Source: Anisakis pegreffii
Lineage: Eukaryota > Nematoda > Chromadorea > Rhabditida > Anisakidae
Assembly: GCA_035041965.1 (NCBI GenBank)
Contig: JAPYMA010000107.1
Coordinates: 54,292-118,291 of the forward strand
Reading direction: 5' to 3'
DNA length: 64,000 nucleotides
Of this stretch, positions 37,901-50,777 are shown piece after piece. The notes below the pieces were generated by a model. That model did not search any database. It was given only the letters and a program-made list of their open reading frames with translations, and was not told the origin of the DNA. How positions within the stretch are numbered: the stretch's first letter is position 1; each line of letters begins with the position of its first letter. The translations under genes and the position numbers were made by a program.

Positions 37901-40900
37901 TGTTATTTGATTGCGCTAATTTTTGAAAAAATCTTTAAGGAACATCGTGAAAAATTGAAGGAAATCGACCATTCAAATACAATAGGTAATGTGAAAAAAT
38001 GGGTTTTCAGGTTGTTTTGGAAGCCAGAGATGGTGGTGGTTTGTGGAGTCAAGCAACCGTTGTTGTCCTAGCAATTGGTGATGTTGCACCACCTCAAGGG
38101 CTCCCCGTGGGGACCTTTAGCGAGTTTCCCAAAGGGCCAATCGAAACAAGTCCAACTGATCTTGCCGTGAATATACCTCCTGCAAACGTCGATCGTAAGT
38201 CTCGCTATTTAGTAGTTCGTTGGAAACCAGTCAGGGAATGGATCCATGTGCTCCACAGTAAAGGAAATGAATTTCCATTGCAGAATCGAGCGAATCCGTT
38301 CAAACGTTTGTCACCGAAATCAGTGAAGCTACGCCACCATATTCAATCGTTCTCACACTGGGAGTACGTTTCTTCTGAGGATTGTCTTAAATGCTATCAC
38401 TAATGTTTAACAGTTTGCTCACTAAGAACCGTTTAGCAGAAAATAATGTTGATGATCTCGCAGAATAACTTTCGGGGATTGTCAATCTGCTTTAAACTCT
38501 TCAGGATGAGGCTACGCGAGGTCGCGTTTTCTTCACTATTACAAATGGTAATGAGGCCGGCAAGTTTGCCATCGACGAGGAGACGTGAGTCACTTTCACT
38601 GTTGGTTTCAAACTGTGTATCACATTGCGATTCATATGGGAGGAGTTCCTTCCTTCTGCGGGTTATCGTAGATGTACAATCCTGCTAACGTTCCTTCTAG
38701 GAATTCTCATTTAACCACTGATTACTAATGGATTCCGCAAAGTATCGTTGAAATTATGACTTCGCTCGATTGCTCACATTCACTCTTTAACAATATTGCC
38801 AATGTAGTTTCAACAATGTCAACGGGAAAATGCAAACACTTGAAATCAAAGACTAAATTAAACTGAAGACTTCATTTTCGCGGAACAAGAAATAGTAATT
38901 TTGTGATGAATTTATCTCTAAGCGACAATTCAAAGCGTCTATTTGGTGCAAAACTTTGACAACCAGATCATGTTGATGTTTTTGAACAATGTTGCAGCAC
39001 TGACCGTTTCCTATCACAAGGAAGATGACGAAAATTGTCCTCAACCACCAAAAACTGCTGTAATTTTATTATTTCAGTGGTACAATTTTAACGGTGGAGA
39101 CGTTTGATAGAGAATCAGCTCAAATGTACAACTTACAAATTGACGCCTCATCTAGAAATCCTCCACAACACCTCTACTGGACCATCGTACAAGTTGCAGT
39201 ATTGGTCAGTTGATTTTGTCTCGTGTGCTGAAATGCAGTTACCATTCATATACTTGTAGCCCACTACTGAGAGTTAGAAAAGCCATTTTGTTCCTCTGTG
39301 GATAATCAGATCCAATTAATGATTTTTGGCTTAATTGAGGAAAGGAGTTTGGGTTACGCCAATAAAGGATTTGAAATGGAGATGAAATTATTCACTGGAA
39401 TGCGGAAAGATGAAATTGCTGATTATTTCAGGATGTCAACGACAATGCACCCGAATTTGTGGATCCAGTACCAATCCAAATGATAGCCGATTTGAGTGGT
39501 GTGAAAGAGTTAGAACCGAATATGTTCGTTGGGAAAATCACCGTGCAAGATTCAGATTCACAAGATAACGGGCGCGTACATCTACGAATTCTGCCTCCAA
39601 TGGACAAGTTTGTGGATTTTATCTGAATTCTGTCTTGGTCATATTAATTATGAAACTGAAGGAGTTAGGAGTTGTGGTATTGAGAAGAAAAGCTTGGATT
39701 GCGAGCACGAATTCACTTCACAGCATTGTCGCTCAGTTTTCAACAGTTGTTCACATCACAATTTTTTTGGTGACTTTACTCAAAATTTCGAACACCAGGT
39801 GAGCGGTACTAAGGAGTTGTCGCGTATCGAAATGCAATTACAGACTGTTTACTGTGGGCGATGATGGTAGTGTAACAGTCAAAGGGAACGTAACCAGCGC
39901 TCATTTTGGACAACATCATGTGGTGTTCGTTGCTTCGGATAACGGTGAACCTCCTTTGGAGACAAAAGCTGATGCGACAATTACAGTAAATGGACGTCAA
40001 ATGACTCAGGTACAGCTTCTAATGGCGCGTTCAGCATCAGTTTCATTGTTGACTCGATGTGAATTTTGGTGAAAGCATTTCATTCACCACTCCAAAAACG
40101 ATCTAATTTCGGACACATTAAAAACATGCGATGGCTTCTTGGACTATTCTCTGCTGCATGTGATCAAATCGTCGAGAAGTAAGATAACCTAAGAAATCAC
40201 TCATGTTATTTTTCAGAAAACAGAGCTGCCGGATATAGAGTCCACAGCTGATAATTACCCAACAATTCAGTATACAATAACCAGGCAACCGTTCACAGCA
40301 CAGGAAATCACCGATCGTTCTCAAGAGGGTTAGTTCACTGCTTTGAGCTTTTTCTTGACGATCCCCTGCATCTACCATTTGTAAGATTAAAAAGTGTAGT
40401 TCAGCTAGCATCGCATTATAATGAATCCAATAAAATTCCTTCGTCGACATGTATTTTGGCAAGGATGCTGTTTAGAGATCGCTGTTAGCTTCATCTGAAG
40501 CATTTTTTTATTCGCTAAGTTACCAGAATGAATCTCTCAAGAAGTCTGGTAGCTCTAAAATTGCCTCTATGCAGAACGGACGACATAATTGATTTGCAGA
40601 GTTGTTTACGGTGGTGCCATCATCGAATCTGGCTTCAATGCCTGTCATAACGATGCCCTCATCAACACAGCCACCGTTCATTGGACCAGAGCGAGCGATT
40701 CCACATCATTTTGAAACCTGGATAGCACCAGATTTGACAGCATCTTCGAACGCCTCACAGCTTCCTTCTGTTCCAATCACCACAACACCACCGGCATTTC
40801 TCACACCGAGACCAGCTCCTGTTTTTGACCCATCAAAAATAACTGTTACGGTGAATGAAGGTGAATCAAGTGCCGGTATAACAAAAGTATCTGCTCACTA

Positions 40901-43900
40901 CCCGGACAATATGCCTGGTCAAATTACTTACGTGCTTACCCTTGGTGATCCATCGCTGTTCGCGTGAGTTTTTTACTGGAATAGCTCCTTCGAGTTATTT
41001 CATTAGTTTTTACATCAGTCACTGCATAAGTGACATTCCAAGAGTTCACCTTAACAACTAAGTCAGCTGTCCAATGGTCGCTTCTACGAAATCAATGTGA
41101 CTCCAATGAGCGAGCGACTCAATTCTTGACAATATTGTTTTGACTGATTTTGGCGGTATGTTATTATTTTCAGAGTGGACGGTGATACCGGAGTTATTCG
41201 TTTGCTTCGGCCACTTAATGCTGAATCTGATTCTACCTATCAAATTCACGTATCAACCGCACAGGTTTGTTCAAGCGTGTTCTTCTTATAAGTTATATTC
41301 TAAGGAAGAAACGAATTGTTTCATTATTGATGGATAAGGTCGTTCAGTATGACCTTGTGGTGCCATCTTCGCCCATGGACAACTGTTTAGGCTGAGATTT
41401 CGAATCAGTTTCACTTTTGCAAAATTTGAGATTCCTCAAGTTTCTGCGTCGGGAACTGATTGCGCTTTATACGTTTCGTTTCAAATTTGCGTCTCAACTG
41501 AACAGTGCAACTATTGCAGGCGTTGCAGCTGAACACTGGGTCAGATTATGCACATGAAGCGATCGTTGAAGTGAACGTGAAAGCTGCAAACAAATTGCCA
41601 CCGAGCTTTGAATCAACGAATTACTCATTCACATTGCCTTCTTCATCCCTACCAGGAACTGTGATTGGGCAAGTGATTGCATTCCATCATGACAAAGATG
41701 TAAGTAATGCTACACTGCAAAAGTGTTGAACGTCATTTATTGCTATTCGTTCAAATTCCTTATCGTGCGACGTTTCTTTTTGTGATTCGCATGGAAGCTT
41801 AGACCATTTCTCTGTTTGACAGCTAAGACCATTCTCGTCTAGCGAATTCAGTCTATACGTTTCTGTATTTTGGACGCAGAATAATTTTCGATGCATGTTG
41901 TGGGTCTCGTTCGATTAAACGGCTGCTACCACTGCATCTTTCAGCTCCATCTGAAGAACCATATTTTTGCTGAAAATGTCGTTTTTCAGGCGTCAAATAA
42001 CAGGATTCAGTACGGACTGGTTTCTGCTGGTGGATTTGAAGATGCGTTCAGTATCAATCCAGACAACGGTATTATCACGCTAGAGAGGAGCATTGAGCCA
42101 AGTGGAAACAGCGAGCAGATCTTAGTAAGTAATAAACGAATGTCATTAACCATAGGATTTGTTGCGCCTTCAACGGTTTCTGAACCAAAAACAATTTCAA
42201 ATACTACCAAAATGTTTTCTCTTTCAGCTAACTGTGGAAGCAATGGATCAAGATGAGCCGTCTGTCGCGAGTGAAGCTATCGTTGTGATAAACGTAGAAG
42301 ACCAAAGAATCCCGTCCACGTCTCAGACCACTCCCGAACCATTCGATGTACCATCTGCGAAGAATGCTCTACGCTTTTCCTCTCGCAGTTTCACGTAATC
42401 ATTTTTACTGTCAGCATAAATTAATCACAACCAGTCACCAATCCCAAAATTAACTGAAAAATTCAATCATCGGATACTATTTTTCAATATTGCTTTCGAG
42501 TGACTGTCGTATTGCTCACCGTCATTGGCACCATTCGATATGCATACCGATTTGAGCAACGTAAGATCAAATTGCTTCGAATAATGCTATAACTGCCTCT
42601 CGACTGAGGTCTATTGCATTTTTCATCCGAATAAACACATCTAATAACAGCTCGAGTAGAGCGTGCTCAAAACGTTGCTGGAGAATGAAAGAAGAATAGA
42701 AATATGAAGAGTGATTTACAGTGTTAACGTAGCTGAGAACGTGCGACCGCCACAGCTCATTGAAGTACTTCCTCTTCAAAGCAAACCTGCGGATACACGT
42801 TTCATCAGTTGTTCAATTACGAGTGGAAATCATCAAGGTATGTAAATTGAGCAAGTTGGTCAAATAATTTGTCAGTACGCCGTTCGATCTAACGGTTTTC
42901 ATGGCGTTTTATTGGAATGGGCTTCTTTCAGGAGCCTTCGGGGTATCGACTGGAGCGAGCGGAGACTGTGAGTTAATAACACAGATGAAACTGGATCGAA
43001 AAGATGCCGAGCACTATCTACTGAACGTGACAGCCGCGAGTGGTGAACACAGTGATTTTGCGCTCGTTGGCGTGAGCGTCACTGGTGAAGACAATATCCC
43101 GCCGAGATTCGTTATCGAGAATGATTTGTCTGAGCCGATATACTTCACTGGGTTCCCTTCCAATGCTACACCCTTCAGCCGCATTCTCACAGTTAAAGTA
43201 CGATTCAAATGTTTCGGTTGCTTCCGCATATTAGCTCATCTCTTAAGAAATCCGTGTCGAATATCTGGAAGTGAAAAACTCCAATGACTGCGTTATGGGC
43301 GCATACCGTTATAATTAAGAATTACAAAGCTGGCTTCCATTTGCTGTTGCATGATCGAAGTTCTCTTCGTAATCAACAAATATGGCTTTGAATGCTACGT
43401 AATTCAAACGATTGTTTCATTAAGGCAGAACAAGCTGGAGTGGGCAACAACAATGGAATCATATATTTGTTGGACAATAATTCTCCTGATTCCCAGTACT
43501 TCTCAGTGACGAACTCTGGTGATATCCAAACAAAAATGGGCATCGAGCAAATTCGAAATATGAATCATCAAGGCCCATTTGATCTGAAGGTGTGGTTTTG
43601 ATCATATCCTGAAAGCGTCATCCCTTCACTGATGTTTTTTTTTTTTTGACTAAGTAGACAACACTAAATTCACGGCGATTCGGTACAAGAATCTATTGTA
43701 TTTCAGACTTTTGCACATATGTTTTATCGAAGCAATGGCGCGCCAGTGAACAATTTCTGCAGGAGATGATAAACTGTTATTGACTCTTATATGAAGTCAA
43801 ATTGTCGTGATTAAATCATGCGATTAATTTTGAATGTTCCTTGCAGGTGAGAGCATGTGATGCGCGACCGAATGCTGAACCATTATGTTCGAATGCAGAT

Positions 43901-45743
43901 GTTATTGTATTCGACGTCAGAGATGTGCACCGATTCGTCATGAGGACCAGTGGAGTACAGCTTGCACAAATATACGACCACGAAAAGGTTCGTGATATCA
44001 GTACTCTTGAGCAGATACTTCACGACAAATCTTCCACAACTACTCGCAATTCACGATTAGCTGTACATTACAGGATATTGCCAGAGTACTTCGTCAGTAC
44101 ACCGGTCCATGTTCAGTTATCGTTATGGAAAGGGTTATAGAAGTAAATGAAAAAGCGAAGAAGAATGATCAAAGAAGTTACGATGTTTATTGGTATGCCA
44201 TTAATCCAACAACGCAACGAATCTGTCGAAAACTTGAGTTCAGGTGAGAAATATGCCGACAGAAGGAATACAACGCCTCTTCTATTCGATGTTTTCTGGG
44301 GTTACCTTCCAGCTCCACTTGACTGTTTTACGTGATGTTACAATTTCGACAAATTATGACCATGATCTGCTGCATTTCAAAAATATCGACTGTCCTAATC
44401 CCAAAAGTATGAACTTTATTGGGCACTTCCATTATTCTTGACTTTGGAATGGAATTTGTCATTTGACTCACTAATGCCAATTTCAGTAGGCTGTTCAATG
44501 TGGAAAGCACTCCGGTCCTTGCAAAGCAATTGAGGCCTTGGCTGAGACTAGATCGGATGGTTGACAATGTTAAAACCGACGAAACGCGAAGCGATCAAAA
44601 CACTAGTCTATTTCCATCAAAATTCCATACAGCATCAATTGGTATGCGGTTTTTATCACCGTTCTTTACTGTCACCCACTTCTCTTATGGTGAATGATCA
44701 CCATTTTTTTTACCGCGATCATACAGTGATGATTTCATCTGAGATGTCTATAAATGATGGCATTTCTGCACCTGTTAGATGAGAAAATTTGACTATCTTG
44801 AAGTCGCTTCTTCAAAACCGTTTCCTTCGATTAATGAGATCTAGACATGGGAATGAATTCCTTTCTGCAATCTCGGGTAGGGTGGGCAGTCAAAAAGTGA
44901 CTTTGCTTGAGCATCACTCTTAACGCATTTCCGCAACATCTCCATTCGAAATATAGCAGGAGCGCACAGTGAAGAGAGCATTAAACACGGTTCATTTCCC
45001 CTTGCCACAAACGACGGTAGCAGCTTTTCGTTTGCCTCTGATGGCTGCCTGATATCATTGCCCACAAACGTGGTTCAACAAAATTCCATCCATTCATCAA
45101 CATCAATTTTCAGCGCTGATCGCAATCGCCATCGCCATCGGAATTGGTGCACTGATCGGGATCTGTTTACTGTGTATTTGCTATTCACGATACAAGAATA
45201 AAAAGAGGAGTGTTCACTCGTTCCCATCAATATACCCGATGCCTAAATTAGGTACCGTGTATTTGCCGAACTCGTCAATGAGTGAAGGACACGACAAAAT
45301 GTACGAAACGCAGGTACGGAATCATAATTGAAACATTTCAATGATGCAATAAGGAAGCTCGAATTGATGATCGTGAAGAAAGCGAGACACAACCCAAATA
45401 ATTCCTCTGAAAACAATGAAACCTTGCCATTATCCAGCCAACGAATGTCAAATTGGCTTCCGTCAAAAGTGACAGAAGAATGCGAACAAAATTCAGCAAA
45501 ATCGATTTCAAGACGAAATGTGAAGCTCATTTGCAGGCGCTGGAACTTCCATTTGGCGATGATGAATACACAATGAAAGGAACCTATCGTTGTTCGGTGA
45601 ATTCTGAGCAAGCAAGTACCAGACGAACGTACTGTAGTTATGGCAGGAGTTCAAGTATCGGGAATGGTGAAGGCGATTTCTCGATTGAAGAGAGCATGTA
45701 TGCGGTTAACCTTCCTGGTCGAGTGGATCCAGTCACAAAGTAA
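34915..45743 (+). CDS. Single-pass transmembrane cadherin with 8 EC repeats and a membrane-adjacent domain
   Basis: Twenty-five exons join with consistent phase: 34915-35040, 35476-35589, 36883-37029, 37280-37438, 37534-37686, 38011-38194, 38284-38363, 38505-38584, 39078-39204, 39432-39607, 39844-40009, 40217-40328, 40600-40963, 41174-41264, 41520-41699, 41990-42124, 42228-42394, 42722-42837, 42932-43197, 43425-43589, 43847-43987, 44074-44243, 44487-44641, 45114-45313, 45537-45743. The product is ~1326 aa. Seen: signal peptide (MDLFRLLLRLLLTNGLCWA); about eight EC repeats with calcium motifs AEDND, MNDNVPTF (near 154), VNDNAPEF (near 391) and AMDQDEP; a Ser/Thr/Pro linker (about 545-620) between EC4 and EC5; a region after EC8 (VMRTSGVQLAQIYDHEK onward) placed like the membrane-adjacent domain of CDH23/PCDH15/Cad87A-type cadherins; one TM helix (about 1192-1215); a 111-residue tail without a classical catenin-binding region that I recognise. 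No EGF or laminin-G domains. Role: calcium-dependent adhesion or recognition. Orthology to a particular C. elegans cdh gene is not claimed. The C-terminus may be alternatively spliced. Confidence 0.93.
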
Positions 45744-47045
45744 GCAAAAATTTTTTCGTTCTGAACATTTATTTGTCTTTTTTTGTCCAGTAAGCTTGGG
45801 CCCAGTTTATGAGGATCAGATAATTCTGCACTGAGAAATGATACACGACGGATTCAATTACTTGGCATGGGCAGTTGTAGCAGAACATCACCTCTGATGT
45901 AGGCAGTTAGTTATGTGATCCCATCAGCAAAACTATATATTTTCAGAAAAATTCAAACTTTGGTTATCCCCAGTCCGGACTATCCAAATGACCACAAGAA
46001 AAGTATGTTGTGAGTACACTAATGCGTCCAGATGAATACCTGTCAATACATCACTTCACGACAAAATGCTTATGATTTCGTTTTCTTGCTTATTTTCGTT
46101 TTTTGTTCATCTGATACATGATTATCATCGCTCAACCGTTGTGTACCCTCCTCCCCGCCTTCACAAATAACGTCGTACGTGTAAACGTAACAAATGACAT
46201 GTTCTCAACGTTGCACGATAATGGCTGAATCAACAAACGTAACATCTTTTCATTCGTGACTAAAACAATAGTCCCACTCTTTCAATCCAGAAAGCGCTTG
46301 TATAGTAGGCCTTCGACTTATCTGCTCCTGATTACTTCGAATGACAGGACTTGTAAATAATGATCGGTGAAAGGTTGTTCTGATGATAACGCTATGGTTG
46401 TGATATACCTGTTGTTTATGCTCTCGATAATTAATGGTGCGCCATTCATTGATGTCTAATAAACATAACTTATTTTTAAACATGTTTCCGTTGTCTAAAA
46501 CTAAAAATAATACCACAAAAATATATTACATGAAATTTACGAAACGAAAAAAACACGATTTGACTTCAAAGACGCATCAATTCTCATAACATTTTTGGAC
46601 ATCCTATCTGAAATCGAACTATGATTTATGAAGATTTGTAAATCAATAGGTTGATGGCATTGAGACTTTCGAAAATAATGTTTGGATACTTAGATGTTCA
46701 ACTTATTGGTGCAGCCGAATATAGAATTTATGAAAATGGTAGGTAAACGAATTGTTAGATGATCACAGATGAGTTTCTATCAAAAGGTCAATTCGTAGAC
46801 AATGTGCGCGTTTTGAAGCAACATCAATGTCAATTTTCGGAGCCATGTTTTGGGAAACATCAATTGGATCCCAAGTCGTAAGTCGCGTCACAAGCTCCGG
46901 GAAACTTTCATTTCATGATTGATTAGACATCAGAAACGTCAAAATACGACTGATATCAATGATGATTTAAAAATGTTGATCTGATATCACCATTGCGAGG
47001 TATTATTCAAGAAACGCTCGCATTTAAAGTGAATAACAGGTGAAA
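45744..47045. other. Convergent intergenic region; possible alternative 3' exons of the cadherin
   Basis: The stop of the cadherin overlaps a donor (AAGTAAGC). A TTTTTTTGTCCAG acceptor ends at 45790 and a TATTTTCAG acceptor lies near 45946. Each is followed by a short frame that stops, so alternative tail ends are possible. Beyond 46.1 kb I see only AT-rich non-coding sequence up to the 3' end of the minus-strand gene. Confidence 0.35.
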
Positions 47046-50000
47046 TTACCACTCATGATAGATAACAAAAACAGGAGTTAAGAACAATAAATTCAAAAAG
47101 GCTAGAAACGATTTGTGCGATGATGAGCGATTGGTTTCAATCGGAAAAGCTGCATTGAGTACTTCTGTCCACGAATCCCAATCATCGCGCATCGCCTGCT
47201 TTTGTTCGATGTGAACAAATGATCCGTGGATGTTCTGAAAGAATGCTTGCCGGCATCATAGCCAATAATCCACTTAATATGTTTGCTGATTCCATCGCTG
47301 CTTTTTAATATGATTATCATTCACTCTACATGTACAATATCTTAGCAGCAATACGATCACGCAAGTAAATAGGCGATGATGCTGGTTTGATAAGAACATA
47401 CGCTTTTGATATTGCGTAATTTTCTGAAAATGATATTCCCAAACGCGATAGTGATATTCATGCTATTCGCTGCCTATAAAGTGATGATGCTATCTCACGC
47501 ATACGGCGCAACTGAAAAGCATGCGTTGCTCACATAACCAAATGATGCAACCCTGTGGTGCTACACAAAAGGTTGACGGCTGAAACCGTAACACTCACCG
47601 CATTATTCGCATACTGACGGCAAACATCTTGCTGGGGAACCGCATTGATATACCGGCCAAAAATATTTGTTCTTGCTACCAACTTGCATTCTGAAGTGGA
47701 CCTCGGTGTCCATGCAGTGCCCGCTTTCAGTTGATTCAGTTTGCGGACGATCTTGGTTCAAATTACGGTACCATATAGTGGTTACTATGAACAAGCTTTT
47801 CGAGAGAGAATAATTTCAACAAAAATATCAACAATGACAAATTACCACTGACGACTGAATTTCAACCAGATATGATACTTCCCCATTGATGATGTTCCAG
47901 AAACGAACATGTTTTCGAAAACTGGTGCGAACTTGTGAATGCTTCATGGAAACCAATGCAATTCCAGAGGTTGAACTTATATTACATAGCCGATGAAGTT
48001 GAATTTTGCTTATTGAATAGAAATTTACGAGGCAAATTCAGTTTTGAGCATCCCCAAAAATAAATACAAAACATTGTGAAAATATATACTCGATTTGCCG
48101 TGAGATTTCCTTCACGATAGACATTTGATGCGTTATTCGCTCCAACACTAACAAAAACCTTTACTTTGGAACAGCTGAAAAATAGAAGAAAGCATTCAGA
48201 GATGATCCATCTGTGAAGGAAGGAACTCCTCTCAGATTTGAGTAATGGGATTCTGTCTAGTAACATACTGTTCCAAGGAACCAAAATTATTCACTGAAAA
48301 CAATAACGCTTAGCAGAAATTCACACATTTTCGTCACTCAAAAGTGTGCTTCATCAACAATCACCTCCGAATAGATCTGCACGTGTACCATCGAGAGGCT
48401 ATGAACGACCGTGAATGCTGATCATATGACCACGTGGCTTACTTTCTGAGCTCACCTGGTTTCGGCCATTCCATGCCATTGGATGAATGTATTGTTACTT
48501 TTCGATTTATTATTTGTGACTACCTCGTAAATGGCTTCATTGAAAGTTTGAAACATTGTTTCGTTGTTGTGTGCCGCATCAGCTAATGACGTTTTCTTCT
48601 GACATTTGTTCGTTTCGTTCCTTCAAATGTTCGCATTAAACCAGTAACATTTTTTTGAAAGGTTCTATCAAGCAAGATCAATTCCAATTATTTGCAACAT
48701 ATTTGCATTTGCATTATTTGCATTTTGCCTATTATTTTTCATTTGCATTCGTTCTGAGCATTCCATATTTCGACAGACATTTTGCAAAGAAATTTTGAAG
48801 GAAAATCATATTGTAATTGTTCCAATTCGTGAAATTTAACTGCGTTTGATTGGTTTCCATTGAACAATTGAAAATAACACTTTGCTGGTTGCATCTCATT
48901 TGCATCACTTTCACAGTTGAGGCTCACGGATTAGGTGTGTGCGCATGTTCACAGAAATGACAATGCAGCTTTACGACAGTAACCTTAACACTAGCAGTTG
49001 CAACGTTTTGTCAGAAACCAAAACGAAAGAACACATACCCGATAACAGCGAAACGGCTCGCACCAGCGATCACCAACGACCTGGCTGCGGTTCGTTCGAA
49101 TAGTGCAGCTGCCTCATTGCAAACGTCTCCGTCTGACTGGAAATGAGCTGCCGAATGATGCAAAGTTCGTGCGAAACGATCCGATATAACCACATAGCCC
49201 CAGTATCGTTTAAATGAACCATTGTTGGTGTGTGGTATTAATTCATGAATAACGCAAAAGTTATCCTGCAATTAGTAGTTCTAATTGTTTCAAGTATTTT
49301 GCAGGATCGTTTACATTTCAACGCCGAATTTTTTCTTTTTCAATACGCGAACAACTCGAAAATCAGCCTTTCATGATCAAGAACACTTTATTCACACAAA
49401 TGTTGTGCGCTTTCATTTATTTCGCTTGTTTATTTGAGAGCATATTGAGGTGTGTGGCTCGAAAGAAACGTTTGGCAAATCCAATGGAATGTTGCAAACC
49501 TTGAAAAGTGTTATATTGATAGACTTTTGCAGCACAGGGTAGTCCACCAAGAGCGAATGAGTACAATGTGTTTGGAAATTGTTCATCAATAAGACCGTCT
49601 TAATCAACTGCAATAAACGTCGCTGTGTAACGATGGTGTTTTGAGAATTCGTCAACACATGTGACTCGTTCAAACAATGTAATATCGATGAATTTCACTT
49701 TTGCGGCTCATTCGGCATTTCCTTTGTCGCAGTTTTGCCTTACCCCTCACAACCACTTTTTTCTGCTTTCATTTATCATAGCTACTTCTCCACACCTTTT
49801 TGCACAACATCTGTTCATAAATCACATCTGGTTTCAAAATTTCTTGTTCATTTTCACAGTCATTAAACACTGGCGATCTTCTCGCGAATATTTCGCTCCT
49901 TCACACCTAGTTTGGATAAAAACTGAAAAAATCAACCTTTTTCATCTCAATGCGTTCTTTCGGTTTAGGTAATGCGTTAAACCATTCTTCCGTGGAAATT

Positions 50001-50146
50001 GTGTTAGTGCGAGCGAAAAACCTTTCAAAATATGCGTTCAGTTGTTGCACTGTTTTGAAATCAGCAAATATTTTGTTACTGTTGCATCCGGCAAAATTCA
50101 GCAAGATCAGACCAACTGTAAACCAATTGAGCCAATGGGAATTCAT
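47046..50146 (-). CDS. Secreted or GPI/membrane-anchored protein of unknown family
   Basis: A multi-exon gene rebuilt from splice sites. Firm exons: 50146-49937, 49607-49500, 49265-49039, 48174-48090 and 47234-47046. Less certain: one at 47975 to 47879 or 47867, and one ending at 47599 whose start is 47751 or 47690. The first four join in phase (0, 0, 2). Seen: ATG with a signal peptide (MNSHWLNWFTVGLILLNFAG); a domain with LHHSAAHFQSDGDVCNEAA then ARSLVIAGASRFAVIG; VSVGANNASNVYRE; later NIFGRYINAVPQQDVC and HGSFVHIEQKQAMRDDWDSW; a C-terminal hydrophobic run (FLAFLNLLFLTPVFVIY) ending two residues after His, consistent with a GPI signal or anchor. The total is about 340-360 aa. I do not recognise a named domain. 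From memory, the spaced blocks RSLVxAGAxR, NxxGRxxNxV and FxHIEQ recur in an uncharacterised secreted family, but I cannot verify that. It faces the cadherin gene tail to tail. Confidence 0.7.
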
Positions 50147-50777
50147 TAGACGGTTTCTTCGCTGGAATGAAGAAGCTGAACACATGGAGACGTTTTCGGT
50201 GTGAGCTCAGGTCACTGATCACATAGAACTGAAATAGAGATCGAACTCTAGGCAGATACACATTCTGATGAAGTTCTTTGCTTAAAATCAGATTAAATGT
50301 AAAATTAATGTACGCACTGACACAATTTGATATAATGATATGATGATGGATTTAGCGGTGCCATTGAAAGCAACAAAAACAGTAGTTGAGAGCAACTGGG
50401 GATCTCATGACCAAATGATGGTCTCCCTTCTGAAGTACGGCGGTATTTTTCGAATGATTGTTTATTGCATGAAAAATTACTTTCGCTTCCACAGCAATCA
50501 CATTTATACTGCTCAGGTTCTGCTTGAAAAGCACTTTCCTTTACGTCTCACTATTGATCGATATTACCTATTGTCGTTCAATGCTGTCACACATTCCGAT
50601 TAAAAGCTGCCTTCGACTGGAACAATATTTGATGCGATAAAAGTGCATACACACCTATAAACGTCATTAAACAATGATTGGTTTCATAATGAAGTGAGTT
50701 AATAGCAAAATCGATAAAAATCTTTCAGGTGATAACAGATGCAAACAAGATGCTACCCTATTATCCGAATCCGAATT
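50147..50777. other. Intergenic, upstream of the secreted-protein gene
   Basis: Probable 5' flank of the minus-strand gene starting at 50146. A plus-strand frame at 50340-50603 (87 codons, starting MMMDLAVPLKATKTV) has no domain and no splice support, and I do not call it. Confidence 0.3.
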
